Below, piece by piece: positions 7,236 through 17,191 of a stretch of 43,054 nucleotides of DNA. The translations under genes and the position numbers were made by a program. Position 1 is the first letter of the stretch. Every line of letters starts with the position of its first letter. The notes under the pieces are model-generated. The model ran no database searches. It worked only from the letters and a program-made list of their open reading frames with translations, and had not been told where the DNA came from. Source of the DNA: Gemmatimonadota bacterium (GTDB lineage: Bacteria; Gemmatimonadota; Gemmatimonadetes; Longimicrobiales; Gaopeijiaceae); assembly GCA_028873815.1 (NCBI GenBank), contig JAPPNN010000012.1:1-43054 (forward strand). The letters run 5' to 3'.

Positions 7236-8480
7236 CTACCGGCTGATCAGCTCGTAGACCACCACGCGTTCGACGTCGATCTCGTCCTTCACCACGCCGA
7301 GGAGGAGGCCGCCGGCCACGTCCAGAACGCGCAGGCCCGGTGGCGCATCCACCCTGCCCAGCCATTCCCCCGAGGAGATCACCGCATAGGAGGGGTATCC
7401 GTTGCGCTGGCTGGCGACCGCGTATTCGGGTAGCCACACACGGCCCTCGTCATCCCCGAACAGGCTGCCGAACAAGGGCAGCGCCTCGTCCGGTTCGACC
7501 CGGTATCGGGCCAGCGCCCGCTGGATCATCTCCTCGATCGCCTCGTCGGTCTGGAGGTGCGGGTTGATCGGCGGCAGCGTCACACGCAGGTAGGCCTCGA
7601 AGGTCATCCAGTGTTCCTCGGTGGGGTAGACCCATACGGGTTGCCACCGAATGATCTGGCTGACCGTACCGTCCGACTCCCGCCAGATCAGTTCCGGCGT
7701 GTCGGAGCGTCCATGCACGAATCGTCCCCCGGCCGCGCCCGCCCTTCCCAGGTGCGGGAAGGGGTTGTCCGCTTCGTCGTCCGGTGGCACGAACGGCACC
7801 CAGTCGTAGGACCCGACCGTGTCGGGAATGAGCGTATCGAGATCCAGGCGGACCAGGTAGCCGGGAAGCCACTCGTCGGGAAAGCCGCGTCGATAGGACG
7901 CCGACGACATGAGCAGCCTGCCGGACGCGTCGATCCCGCGCGAGCCCAGCCCCAGCGCGAGCTCCCTGTTTTCCCCGAGACTGACGGTCCTGGCAACGGC
8001 GCCACCGGCGAACAGCGTGAATCGTGCGTTCCAGTTGTCGTCGACCAGCAGGCTGTCCGTCCCGAGCGCGAACATGCCCGCCACGAAACCCACCTCCGAC
8101 GGACCCTGCCCCGATCCGGCGAGCAACTCGTGGCCGCCACCGTCCGGGCCGAGAACGACGATTTCCGTGTTGGCGGCATCGAAGACTGCCGCGCCACCGT
8201 CGGGGAACAGGGCGCCATGGCGGATGCTCCCGAACAGGTAGTCTCCCGGACCGGACCCGTACCTGTAGACCGGCTCGGCCGAAAGGGCGAACGGCGCTTC
8301 GTGTTGCGGGGTGCCGGCGTACTCGACGATCCGGACGCCCACGCTGTCCCGGACGACGGCCCCGACCGCCGCCCCCGTTTCACCGCCGCAGGCGGCCATC
8401 GTCAACGCTGCAATCATCATCGCCGCCGCCGCGCCAGCATCACCCGCGGCCATCGGCAACCGTTCCGAACAACGCTTCAT
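7236..8480 (-). CDS. Beta-propeller lipoprotein of unknown function
   Basis: The 414-residue product has a lipoprotein signal (IAALTMAAC, lipidation at Cys31). The rest is made of repeated strands resembling 6-bladed beta-propeller (NHL/TolB-like) blades: YRYGSGPGDYLFGSIRHGALFPDGGAAVFDAANTEIVVLGPDG, then GIDASGRLLMSSASY, DDEGRVWLPEYAVAS and LRVLDVAGGLLLGVVKDEIDVERVVVYEL. Such lipoproteins are abundant in Gemmatimonadota-like genomes, where they often occur singly; their ligand is unknown. The gene is monocistronic and divergent from the MoxR operon, with an 83-bp gap holding both promoters, and convergent with the epimerase gene. No catalytic motif is visible. Family assignment is by pattern; a search would be needed to name the Pfam entry. 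Confidence 0.75.
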   Translation of the reverse strand: MKRCSERLPMAAGDAGAAAAMMIAALTMAACGGETGAAVGAVVRDSVGVRIVEYAGTPQHEAPFALSAEPVYRYGSGPGDYLFGSIRHGALFPDGGAAVFDAANTEIVVLGPDGGGHELLAGSGQGPSEVGFVAGMFALGTDSLLVDDNWNARFTLFAGGAVARTVSLGENRELALGLGSRGIDASGRLLMSSASYRRGFPDEWLPGYLVRLDLDTLIPDTVGSYDWVPFVPPDDEADNPFPHLGRAGAAGGRFVHGRSDTPELIWRESDGTVSQIIRWQPVWVYPTEEHWMTFEAYLRVTLPPINPHLQTDEAIEEMIQRALARYRVEPDEALPLFGSLFGDDEGRVWLPEYAVASQRNGYPSYAVISSGEWLGRVDAPPGLRVLDVAGGLLLGVVKDEIDVERVVVYELISR

Positions 8481-8563
8481 CCATTAACATTGTCTGCGGA
8501 AAACGTCGGGGACCACGCGGTCCCCAGCGCACACCGAACCAGCAACCTTGAGACAAGGGCGGC
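8481..8563. promoter_or_regulatory. Divergent promoter region of lipoprotein gene and Bat operon
   Basis: An 83-bp gap between divergent genes must hold the promoter of the eight-gene Bat operon. Its left part (CCATTAACATTGTC) is AT-richer than its surroundings, but no near-consensus -35/-10 pair is visible. Confidence 0.35.
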
Positions 8564-9553
<990 letters not shown>

Positions 9554-9649
9554 CAGTCTTAGTAGCGGCTCCGGATGTATACTAAAAATGACATTATGTA
9601 AAGTAGAGTTTACATTTTGCTCGCTTGAGCACTGCGGGCGGCCGCGGCG
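9554..9649 (+). promoter_or_regulatory. AT-rich gap with inverted repeat between MoxR and DUF58 genes
   Basis: This 96-bp gap is the only untranslated break in the operon and is strikingly AT-rich. It contains ATGTAAA (9596-9602) and TTTACAT (9609-9615), a perfect 7-bp inverted repeat with a 6-nt spacer, and ATACTAAA at 9579-9586, which recurs in the palindrome at 38794-38823. It resembles operators of small dimeric repressors (PadR- or BlaI-type); an internal promoter for DUF58-BatE is plausible. Confidence 0.5.
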
Positions 9650-10528
9650 ATGATTCCCCGCGAGATCCTGAAGCAGGTGAGGCTGCTCGAGATCACGACG
9701 CGGGGCCTCGTGAACGACGTGTTTTCGGGCGAGTACCACTCCGTCTTCAAGGGGCGGGGGATGAGCTTCGCCGAGGTGCGCGAGTACCGCTACGGCGATG
9801 ACATCCGCGGGATCGACTGGAACGTGACGGCGCGCACGGGCTCGCCCCACGTGAAGGTCTTCGAGGAGGAGCGCGAGCTGACGCTGATGCTGGTCGTCGA
9901 CGTCAGCGCCTCGGCCCACTTCGGGACCCGGGCGCGGATGAAGTCGGAGCTGGCCGCCGAGCTGTGCGGCGTACTGGCCTTCAGCGCGATCAAGAACAAC
10001 GACAAGGTGGGGCTGATCCTGTTTTCGGACCGGATCGAGCACTTCGTGCCGCCACGGAAGGGACGCCGACACGCGTTACGGGTGCTGCGCGAGCTGCTGT
10101 ACCGCCCCGCGGAGGGCACGGGGACGGACATTGCGTGCGCGCTGGAGTACCTGGCGCGGGTGACGCGGCGGCGAGCGGTCGCATTCCTCGTGTCGGACTT
10201 TCTGGCGGAGGGCTACGAGCGGGCGCTGTCGGTGGCGGCGCGGCGACACGATCTGGTCGCGGTGCGGGTGGGCGATGCGCGGGAGGCGGCGATTCCGCCG
10301 ATGGGGTTCGTCGAATTCGAGAACCCGGAGACGGGCCGGCGGGTCGTGGTCAACACGTCGGGGCGGGCGTTCCGGGAGCGCTTCGGGGCCGGCCGCGCGG
10401 CGGCGCGGGCGCGTGTCGACGAGGTCTTCCGGCGCAGCAAGGTGGACTCGATCGACGTGACGACGGGTGTGCCGTACGAGCGGGCGCTCAGGCGCTTCTT
10501 CGAGGAGCGGGGGCGGAGGGTGCGGTGA
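9650..10528 (+). CDS. DUF58 protein with degenerate von Willebrand A fold
   Basis: The 292-residue product is a cytoplasmic DUF58 protein. It has the family hallmark FKGRGMSFAEVREYRYGDDIRGIDWNVTART (about residues 34-64) and a MIDAS-like metal motif Asp84-V-S-A-Ser88 in LMLVVDVSASAHFG, plus KVGLILFSD. DUF58 proteins are near-constant partners of MoxR ATPases and probably substrates or adaptors for them. The gene ends in TGA at 10526-10528, overlapping the GTG start of the next gene. The arginine-rich C-terminus ends FFEERGRRVR. The start ATG at 9650 begins the conserved IPREILKQVRLLEI segment. Confidence 0.93.
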   Translation: MIPREILKQVRLLEITTRGLVNDVFSGEYHSVFKGRGMSFAEVREYRYGDDIRGIDWNVTARTGSPHVKVFEEERELTLMLVVDVSASAHFGTRARMKSELAAELCGVLAFSAIKNNDKVGLILFSDRIEHFVPPRKGRRHALRVLRELLYRPAEGTGTDIACALEYLARVTRRRAVAFLVSDFLAEGYERALSVAARRHDLVAVRVGDAREAAIPPMGFVEFENPETGRRVVVNTSGRAFRERFGAGRAAARARVDEVFRRSKVDSIDVTTGVPYERALRRFFEERGRRVR

Positions 10529-11610
10529 GGGGGTGGGATTCGTGGGGGGCGGCGGGCTTGTGGGGCGCGGTTGTGGTGGTCGTGGCGGGGCTGGCGGTGC
10601 CGGTCGCGCAGGCGGCGGGCCAGGCGGGCGGTGGTCAGGCCGCGGCGACGCAGAGCCCGCGGATCGCCATGGAGGTGGACACCACCGCGATCCACGTGGG
10701 CGACCGGGTGTCGGTCCGCCTCTCGGTGGACCATCCGGACGGTTGGGCCGTGGTATGGCCCGATTCGGTGAACGTCTCGCCCTTCGAGGTCCTGGACTAC
10801 GTGGTTGCCGGGCCGGAGGCCCTGCCGGGGGACGGCGGGACGCGCGCCGCGGCGACGCTTACCGTCACCAGCTTCGAGTTGGGCGAACTGGAGATTCCGC
10901 CGATCGAGGTCGCGGTGGCCGATCCGGGCGGCGCGGTTCAGGTGCTGTCCACCGATCCCTTCCGCATCGGGGTGGAGAGCGTCGGCCTCGACGAGTCCGG
11001 CGACATCCGCGAGATCAAGGGACCGTTGTCGATCGCGCGGAATTGGTGGACGCTGGCGCCCTGGCTGCTCCTGGTCGCGGCCGTGGGGGCGGGGGCCGTG
11101 TACATGCGGCGCCGCGCGCGGTCGCGTCCCGTGGCCGAGTTCGAGGAGCCGAAGGTGCCGCCGCGCCCGTTCCACCTGGTGGCGCTGGAAGCCTTGGACG
11201 AGCTGGAGAAGTCGTCCTGGCTGGAACGCGGACAGGTGAAGCGCTGGCACGTCCGGGTCTCCGAGATCATCCGCACCTACGTGGAGGGGCAACTCGAGGT
11301 CCCGGCGCTTGAAATGACCACGGGCGAGGTCGTGGCGGGGCTTCGCGGCGCGGCGCTTGGCGGGCGCGTGACGGAGACGTTCCATGCGTTCCTGGCCCGC
11401 TGCGACCTGGTGAAATTCGCGAAGCTGCGTCCTGGCGCGGATGAGTCGCGGGCGCTGCTGGGCGTGGCGCGCTCGCTGGTGCGGATGACGAGCGGGGCGG
11501 GGCCGGTGGGCGGCGGTGGCCCCGCGGACGACAATGCCGCACCAGCGGACGACAACGCCGCCCCGCCCACGATCGCCGCCGTCGACGAAGCCCCTGGAGG
11601 CGCCGGATGA
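10525..11610 (+). CDS. Membrane protein with DUF4381-like cytoplasmic tail (Bat operon)
   Basis: The 361-residue product starts at GTG 10525, overlapping the DUF58 stop (GTGA), with GGAGGG a few bases upstream. It has an N-terminal hydrophobic signal/anchor (LWGAVVVVVAGLAVPVAQAAG), a periplasmic beta-sandwich (IHVGDRVSVRLSVDHP to VLSTDPFRIGVE), one membrane helix (WWTLAPWLLLVAAVGAGAVYMRRRA, about residues 175-200) and a cytoplasmic helical domain (LVALEALDELEKSSWLERGQVKRWHVRVSEIIRTYVE) resembling DUF4381 proteins of vWA operons. A low-complexity tail with two PADDNAA copies ends it. It probably links periplasmic sensing to the MoxR/vWA machinery; that role is inferred. It overlaps BatA by 4 bp. 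Confidence 0.8.
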   Translation: MRGWDSWGAAGLWGAVVVVVAGLAVPVAQAAGQAGGGQAAATQSPRIAMEVDTTAIHVGDRVSVRLSVDHPDGWAVVWPDSVNVSPFEVLDYVVAGPEALPGDGGTRAAATLTVTSFELGELEIPPIEVAVADPGGAVQVLSTDPFRIGVESVGLDESGDIREIKGPLSIARNWWTLAPWLLLVAAVGAGAVYMRRRARSRPVAEFEEPKVPPRPFHLVALEALDELEKSSWLERGQVKRWHVRVSEIIRTYVEGQLEVPALEMTTGEVVAGLRGAALGGRVTETFHAFLARCDLVKFAKLRPGADESRALLGVARSLVRMTSGAGPVGGGGPADDNAAPADDNAAPPTIAAVDEAPGGAG

Positions 11611-12599
11611 TCTTCCGCTTCGAGGATCCCTGGATGCTGCTCCTGCTGGGCGTGGTTCCGCTGCTGGGGTGGTGGTACGTGTCGCGCGGAAGGACGCGGC
11701 GGGGGTCTCTGACGTATTCCGACGTGGACGGGCTCCTGCGTGCGCACGGAGGCGATGGGCGATGGCTGCAGCACCTGCCGACGGCGCTGCGCGGCCTGGC
11801 CTTGGTTTGTCTCATCGTCGCATTCGCGCGCCCGCAGACCGGGGTTACCGGCGAGAATGTCGTGTCGGAGGGGATCGACATCGTGCTGGCCCTCGATGTC
11901 TCCAGCTCCATGCTGGCCGAGGATCTGGCGCCGAATCGGCTCGAAGCGGCAAAGGCCGTGGCGGCGGACTTCGCGGCCGGGCGCGTCAACGACCGCATCG
12001 GGCTGGTGATCTTCGCCGGGAAGGCGTTCACGCAGGCGCCGCTCACGCTGGATCATTCCGTGGTGGCGTCCCTGCTGGCCGAGCTCGAAGTCGGGATGAT
12101 CGAGGACGGCACCGCCGTGGGCATGGGACTGGCCACCGCGGTCAAGCGGCTTCAGGCCAGCGAGGCCGCATCGAAGGTGGTGGTCCTGCTGACTGACGGG
12201 CGCAACAACCGGGGCGAGATCGACCCGGTCACGGCGGCGCAGGCAGCGCAGGCGCTGGGTGTGCGCGTCTATACCATAGGGGCTGGCGCTCGGGGGATGG
12301 CCCGCGTGCCGGTGCCCGACGGCTTCGGAGGCACGCGCTACGTAACGACCCGGGTCGATGTGGACGAGCCGGCGTTGAGAGCGACCGCGGAGACGACCGG
12401 GGGGCGGTACTACCGGGCGACTGACCGCGAGAGCCTGGAGGCCATCTACGAGGAGATCGACCAACTGGAAACGACGGAGATGCTTGTCGAGAACTTCACG
12501 AGCTATGGCGAACGCTTCTCATTGCCGCTGATCCTGGGGATGATCTTCCTGCTGGCCGAGATCGTGTTGGCGCGCACCTGGCTGAGGACGCTTCCCTGA
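11607..12599 (+). CDS. batA: BatA: membrane-anchored von Willebrand A protein
   Basis: The 330-residue product has two N-terminal membrane helices (PWMLLLLGVVPLLGWWYV; LRGLALVCLIVAFARPQ), a periplasm/cytoplasm-facing vWA domain with a full MIDAS (Asp97-V-S-S-Ser101 in VLALDVSSSM; then EDGTAVGMGL and LLTDGRNN), and a C-terminal helix (FSLPLILGMIFLLAEIVLAR). LTDGRNN and TIGAGA are typical of the BatA/BatB family. BatA and BatB form an oligomeric membrane complex in Bacteroides and spirochaetes linked to stress tolerance. ATG 11607 overlaps the preceding stop (ATGA). The asparagine pair in the MIDAS loop separates it from BatB (LTDGED). Confidence 0.92.
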   Translation: MIFRFEDPWMLLLLGVVPLLGWWYVSRGRTRRGSLTYSDVDGLLRAHGGDGRWLQHLPTALRGLALVCLIVAFARPQTGVTGENVVSEGIDIVLALDVSSSMLAEDLAPNRLEAAKAVAADFAAGRVNDRIGLVIFAGKAFTQAPLTLDHSVVASLLAELEVGMIEDGTAVGMGLATAVKRLQASEAASKVVVLLTDGRNNRGEIDPVTAAQAAQALGVRVYTIGAGARGMARVPVPDGFGGTRYVTTRVDVDEPALRATAETTGGRYYRATDRESLEAIYEEIDQLETTEMLVENFTSYGERFSLPLILGMIFLLAEIVLARTWLRTLP

Positions 12600-13627
12600 T
12601 GTTCCGCTTCGGTGCCGCTTTCGCCCTGTGGGCGCTGGTCCTCGTCCCGCTCCTGGGTGGGCTGTACTGGTACACCGGTCGGCGCGGCCGGGTCCTGATG
12701 GACCGATTCGGCGAGCGCGAGCTTGTGCGGCGCCTGCGGGCCACGGTGAGTGTCACCGCCGTCCGCTGGAAGGGGGCGCTTGTGCTCGTGTCGGTCGCGG
12801 CCCTCGTGCTCGCGGTGGCCCGCCCCCAGTTCGGCACCCGCGTCGAGACGCTGAGCCGACAGGGCCAGGACGTCATGGTGGCCCTCGACGTCTCGCGTTC
12901 GATGTACGCCGGGGACGTCGCGCCCAACCGCCTGGAGCGCGCCAAAATCGAGATCGGCAGGATCATCCAGCGCCTGGACGGCGACCGGATCGGCCTGGTG
13001 GCGTTCGCGGGCGACGCATTCGTGCAGAGTCCGCTCACGGCCGACTACGGCGCGGCCATGATGTTCCTCAGCGCGATGGACCCGACCCTGATGTCCACGC
13101 AGGGGACCGATCTCGCCAGGGCCATCACGGTGTCCATCGAGGCCCTGGAGGAGACGCCGCCCGAGAACCGGATCATCGTGATCGTCACCGACGGGGAGGA
13201 CCACGAGGGTGGGCTTGCGGAAGCCATCGCGGCGGCGGCCGAGGCCCGGACCACGGTCCACACCGTGGGGGTGGGGTCGCCGGCGGGTGTGCCGCTGCCC
13301 GATGTGGACGGGGTGGAGGCCCGGGGCAGATTCCGCCGCGACGATCAGGGCAACGTGATCACCACGCGGCTGAACGAGACCGCGCTCCAGGACATCGCCA
13401 TGCAGACGGGTGGCGACTACCATCGCGTGGGGCAGGGCGCGGGCGGGCTGGGCAGGCTTCTGGAGAGGATCGAAGACGGTGGTCGGGAAGTAGAATCACG
13501 TGAGGTCACTCAATTCGAGGAGCAGTTCCAGATCTTTCTCGGGGCGGCGTTGCTTCTGCTCGTCGTGGAGGTCATCGTGCCGGGAAGGCGGAGGCGTCGG
13601 ACCGCAGGACCGGAGGACGTAACGTGA
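12599..13627 (+). CDS. batB: BatB: membrane-anchored von Willebrand A protein
   Basis: The 342-residue product mirrors BatA: helices near residues 5-25 and 58-76, a vWA domain with MIDAS Asp97-V-S-R-Ser101 (MVALDVSRSMYAGD), STQGTDL, and IVTDGEDHEGG, and a C-terminal helix (FQIFLGAALLLLVVEVIVPG). The metal-site aspartate is residue 97 in both BatA and BatB, in keeping with a duplication. Its start overlaps the BatA TGA by one base (TGATG) and its own stop overlaps the GTG of BatC. It is expected to form a hetero-oligomer with BatA. Confidence 0.93.
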   Translation: MFRFGAAFALWALVLVPLLGGLYWYTGRRGRVLMDRFGERELVRRLRATVSVTAVRWKGALVLVSVAALVLAVARPQFGTRVETLSRQGQDVMVALDVSRSMYAGDVAPNRLERAKIEIGRIIQRLDGDRIGLVAFAGDAFVQSPLTADYGAAMMFLSAMDPTLMSTQGTDLARAITVSIEALEETPPENRIIVIVTDGEDHEGGLAEAIAAAAEARTTVHTVGVGSPAGVPLPDVDGVEARGRFRRDDQGNVITTRLNETALQDIAMQTGGDYHRVGQGAGGLGRLLERIEDGGREVESREVTQFEEQFQIFLGAALLLLVVEVIVPGRRRRRTAGPEDVT

Positions 13628-14394
13628 GATGGATCGTGGCCGCAACCGCGGCCGTGATGATCGCCGGCTCGGCCCACGGCCAGGAGGGTCGCCGTGAAGT
13701 CGAGGCCGGCAACCGGCTCTACGACGAAGGACGCTTTCAGGAGGCGCACGCCCGCTACCTGGAGGCGCTCGAAAAGGTGCCGGGGCTGCCTGTCGCGCGC
13801 TTCAACGAGGGCAGCGCGCTGTACCGGAGCCAGGAGTTCCAGCGTGCGATGGAGGCCTTTCTCGAGGCGGCCGAGGGCGCCGATCCGGAGTGGCAGGCGG
13901 ACGCCATGTACAATCTCGGGAACGCGCTGATCCGGCAGCAGCAGCCCGGGCCGGCGGCCGAAGCCTACAAGCAGGCGCTGCGTCTGAATCCCGGCGACCA
14001 GGACGCCAAGCACAACCTTGAGCTAGCCCTGCAACAGCTCGAGCAACAGCAGCAGCAACAGGGCGGCGAAGGCCAGGAAGGCGACGACCAGAACCAGGAC
14101 CAGCAGCAGGGGGAGAACCAGCCCCAGCCCCAGGGCGATCAGGAGGGCGAACAACAGAACGACCCCTCACAGGGGGAAGAAGGGCAACAGCAGCCCCAAC
14201 CGCAGGACGGCCCGCCCGACGGCGAATCGCCGCTGGAGGACCAGCAGGCTGGGGAGGACCAGGCGGAAATGCCGCCTCCCCAGATGACTCCCGAGCAGGC
14301 CGAACGACTGCTTCAGGCGATCACCGAGGATCCCGGAGAGGTGAACCGGAAAGCGGCTCAGGCGCGAGGTCGGCGGCCCAGGAGGGACTGGTAG
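13624..14394 (+). CDS. batC: BatC: periplasmic TPR protein with glutamine-rich region
   Basis: The 256-residue product starts at GTG 13624 inside the BatB stop (GTGA). A signal peptide (MRWIVAATAAVMIAGSAHGQ) is followed by TPR motifs (EAGNRLYDEGRFQEAHARYLEAL; AMYNLGNALIRQQQPGPAAEAYKQAL; PGDQDAKHNLELAL, to about residue 138). The rest is a highly biased Gln/Glu/Gly/Pro segment (about residues 138-215), probably unstructured, and a short helical tail TPEQAERLLQAITEDPGEV. This tail, with the Q-rich linker, is typical of BatC. TPRs should bind BatA/BatB. The CAG-rich coding repeat may be length-variable. Confidence 0.9.
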   Translation: MRWIVAATAAVMIAGSAHGQEGRREVEAGNRLYDEGRFQEAHARYLEALEKVPGLPVARFNEGSALYRSQEFQRAMEAFLEAAEGADPEWQADAMYNLGNALIRQQQPGPAAEAYKQALRLNPGDQDAKHNLELALQQLEQQQQQQGGEGQEGDDQNQDQQQGENQPQPQGDQEGEQQNDPSQGEEGQQQPQPQDGPPDGESPLEDQQAGEDQAEMPPPQMTPEQAERLLQAITEDPGEVNRKAAQARGRRPRRDW

Positions 14395-14396
14395 GG

Positions 14397-16337
14397 ATGA
14401 AGGCGGCACTTCACGGCGACGGATGGGCTCGGCGTGTCGCGAGGGCAGCCCTTCACGATCACGGTCGTTTCCGTAGGCGAGGAGGGGTGGCAGGGGTGAC
14501 TGTCGGATCGCGATTCGCGACGGGCGCGAGGTGGTGGGGCTTTCTCGGCCTATGGATGGCTACGCTTGGTCTGCCCGTTGCCGCTCTTGCACAGGACATC
14601 GGTGCGCGCGCCTTCCTGAGCGCCCCCCAGGTGGGGGTTGGGCACCAGTTCGTCTTGAATGTGGAGATTTCGGGCACGCAGCAGCTCGACGCCGATCCCG
14701 TGCTCCCCGACATGGAGGATTTCGCCAGCTTCCTGAGCGCGGGGACTTCCACGTCGATCCAGATCGTGAACGGCCGCACGTCCATGGCGATCACCTACCA
14801 GTATCGCTTCCAGGCGCTGACGGAGGGGACCTTCGAGATCGGGCCGGTGAGCGTCATTGTCGGGGACGAGGTGGTACAGACGGAGCCCGTCACGCTGGTG
14901 GTGTCCGACGCCCCGGCGCCGCCCGATGCCGGGGGCGATCCGGCCGATCCCGGTGCCGCGATCGGTCCCGACGATCTCTTCCTCGAGACCCGCGTTTCCA
15001 GCGACCGCGCTTTCGAGAACGAGCCGATCATCGTCGAGTACCGGATCTTCACCCGGGTCCCTGTGCAGTCCTATGCGATCATGACCCTCCCGCAGGCGAC
15101 GGGGTTCTGGATGGAAGAACTCGAACAGCCGACTTCGCCGCAGGCGGAACGCGTCGTCCGGAACGGCAGCGAATACCTCACGGCCACCGTGCGGCGGGTG
15201 GTCCTCTTCCCCACGGGGCCCGGCTCGAAGACCCTGGACCCCCTAAGCGTCGAGGCCCAGGTGCGGGTGCGCGAACGGAGCGTCTTCGATCCCTTCAGCG
15301 ACATCTTCGGGCGTTCGAGCCTGTTCGATCAGCGGGTGCCAGTGGTGGTGGCCTCGAGGCCGGTCACGCTGGATGTCCTGCCGCTGCCGACGGCGGATCG
15401 TCCACGATCATTTGCCGGGCACGTGGGGACGCTCGGCGTCGCGGCTTCGGTGGACCGCGCCGCCGTCGAGACCAACGAGGCGGTGACGCTGACGGTGGAG
15501 TACTCCGGTACCGGCAACCTGCGGACCCTGGCACCGCCCGAGATCGGTTTTCCGGTCGAGTTCGAGACGTTCCCGCCCGAGACCAGTGAGCGCATTTCGG
15601 AGGGCGGCGGGAGCCTGCAGGGCAGCCGCAGCTTCCAATACGTGCTGATCCCGCGGGTTCCCGGCGAGCTGACCATCCCCGGGGTCGAGGTCGCGTACTT
15701 CGACCCCGCGTCGGGGCAGTACGGCAGTGCGCGGTCCCGGCCGCTGGAGATCACCGTCACGGGCGACGCGGCGGAGGGAGACGCTGCCGGTGCCGTCCCC
15801 ACGGCCGTCGAGACCATCCGCGACGAGATCCGCTTCATCCACGTCGGTACGCCACGGTTCCGGAGAATGGGCCTGCCCGTGTACGCGACCGGCGTTTTCT
15901 GGCTGGTGCTGGTGCTGCCGCTTGCCGCGGTCGGGGGCGCGATGGTGTTCCGGCGTCACCGGGACCGGCTCGAGGGCGATGTGGCTTATGCCAGGGTGAG
16001 GAGGGCGGGCCGCATGGCGAAGAGGCGGCTGGCGCGCGCCCGGGGTCTCGCGGGCGGTGACCCGCGGGAGTTCTACGCGGAGGTCGCGGGAGCGCTTCAG
16101 GGGTTTCTGGCGGACAAGCTCAACATCGCCGAGGCGGGACTGGTGAGGGAGGAAGCGGGACGGATGGCGGCCCGGCGCGGCGCATCGCCGGAAACGCTGG
16201 AGCGCCTCTTTGCGTGTCTCGCCGACTGTGACCGGCAGAGGTTCGCGCCCGCCGGCGCGGACAGGGAGCCACCGGAGCGCGTGCTGGAGCGCGCGGCGGG
16301 CATCATGGGAGACCTCGCCCGGGAGCTGTCGCGATGA
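14397..16337 (+). CDS. batD: BatD: membrane protein with large periplasmic beta region
   Basis: The 646-residue product has an unusually long N-terminus before its signal helix (WWGFLGLWMATLGLPVAALAQ, residues ~46-66), so a downstream start is possible, although GGAGGG and a TAGGG stop/start arrangement support ATG 14397. The mature part is several Ig-like beta domains (ARAFLSAPQVGVGHQFVLNVEISG; VSSDRAFENEPIIVEYRIF; ASVDRAAVETNEAVTLTVEYSGTGNL), then one membrane helix (VYATGVFWLVLVLPLAAVGGAMVF, about residues 497-520) and a cytoplasmic helical domain (REFYAEVAGALQGFLADKLNIAEAGL) akin to the tail of the 10525 gene. This is the BatD/oxygen-tolerance architecture. The stop overlaps BatE. Confidence 0.9.
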   Translation: MKAALHGDGWARRVARAALHDHGRFRRRGGVAGVTVGSRFATGARWWGFLGLWMATLGLPVAALAQDIGARAFLSAPQVGVGHQFVLNVEISGTQQLDADPVLPDMEDFASFLSAGTSTSIQIVNGRTSMAITYQYRFQALTEGTFEIGPVSVIVGDEVVQTEPVTLVVSDAPAPPDAGGDPADPGAAIGPDDLFLETRVSSDRAFENEPIIVEYRIFTRVPVQSYAIMTLPQATGFWMEELEQPTSPQAERVVRNGSEYLTATVRRVVLFPTGPGSKTLDPLSVEAQVRVRERSVFDPFSDIFGRSSLFDQRVPVVVASRPVTLDVLPLPTADRPRSFAGHVGTLGVAASVDRAAVETNEAVTLTVEYSGTGNLRTLAPPEIGFPVEFETFPPETSERISEGGGSLQGSRSFQYVLIPRVPGELTIPGVEVAYFDPASGQYGSARSRPLEITVTGDAAEGDAAGAVPTAVETIRDEIRFIHVGTPRFRRMGLPVYATGVFWLVLVLPLAAVGGAMVFRRHRDRLEGDVAYARVRRAGRMAKRRLARARGLAGGDPREFYAEVAGALQGFLADKLNIAEAGLVREEAGRMAARRGASPETLERLFACLADCDRQRFAPAGADREPPERVLERAAGIMGDLARELSR

Positions 16338-17191
16338 AACGCCGTGTCGTGCGGAGCCCGGCCTGCGCGCTGCTCGCGGCCGGCGTGCGCCTCGTGGCGC
16401 GCAAGCACTTTGCGGCCAGCGCGCTCCTCGTGGCTGCGGCGCTCCTGGCCACCTCCCCATGCCTGCCCGTCCTACCCGCGGCCCTGAGCGCCCAGCAGGC
16501 GCTCTTCGACGAGGGCAACCGCCTCTACCAGCAGGGCGACTATGCCGCTGCCGCGGAAAGCTACAGCGCCGTGGTGGAAGGCGGCTTCGAGTCGGCCGAA
16601 GTCTACTACAACCTCGGCAACGCACACTTCCGTCTCGGCGATGTCGCCCACGCCGTCCTCAACTACGAGCGCGCGGCCCTGCTGGATCCCGCGAACGAGG
16701 ACGTCCAGGCGAACCTGGCGCTAGTCACCCGGATGCTGCAGGACAGGATCGAACCCCTGCCCCGTTTCTGGGTGCTTTCGGTGTTCGAGTGGTGGATGGC
16801 CCTCGTGCCGCGTGGATGGCTCGAGGCGCTGGTCGCGGTCTGCTACATCGTGCTGGGCTCGACCACCGTGGCGCTGGTGCTGGACCGCTCCGGCCGGAGG
16901 CGTGCCGCGGCACTGCGCAGGATCGCGTATGCAGGCGCAGTGGGCACCGTGGTGCTCGGGGGAACGCTGTTGACCCGCGAGGCCGGGTGGGCGCTTCCGG
17001 AACAGGCGATCGTCATGGCGGGGGAGGCGCGCGTGTTGAGCGCTCCGTCGGAAGAAGGGGGACTGACGGTATTCACGCTCCACGAAGGCACCAAGGTGAG
17101 AATCGATCGGCGGTCGGGAGAATGGGCCGAGATCGTGCTGGCGGACGGCAAGGTCGGCTGGTTGCCGTTGGAAGCCCTGGAGGTCGTTTAG
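16334..17191 (+). CDS. batE: BatE: TPR and SH3-like membrane protein
   Basis: The 285-residue product has a signal/anchor region (LLVAAALLATSPCLPVLPAALSAQ), TPRs (FDEGNRLYQQGDYAAAAESYSAVVEGG; YYNLGNAHFRLGDVAHAVLNYERAALLDP, residues ~56-125), two membrane helices (GWLEALVAVCYIVLGSTTVALVL and AYAGAVGTVVLGGTLL) and a C-terminal SH3-like domain (ARVLSAPSEEGGLTVFTLHEGTKVRI to KVGWLPLEALEVV). This order is that of BatE, the last member of the operon. The start overlaps the BatD stop by 4 bp (ATGA). Its TAG stop is the first base set of the repeat at 17191-17273. Confidence 0.9.
   Translation: MKRRVVRSPACALLAAGVRLVARKHFAASALLVAAALLATSPCLPVLPAALSAQQALFDEGNRLYQQGDYAAAAESYSAVVEGGFESAEVYYNLGNAHFRLGDVAHAVLNYERAALLDPANEDVQANLALVTRMLQDRIEPLPRFWVLSVFEWWMALVPRGWLEALVAVCYIVLGSTTVALVLDRSGRRRAAALRRIAYAGAVGTVVLGGTLLTREAGWALPEQAIVMAGEARVLSAPSEEGGLTVFTLHEGTKVRIDRRSGEWAEIVLADGKVGWLPLEALEVV

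Noticed and set aside
14040..14220. Tandem DNA repeat of CAG/GGC units in batC
   Set aside because: The bias is at protein level (Gln/Gly/Pro-rich linker) and typical of BatC; no exact long unit repeats.
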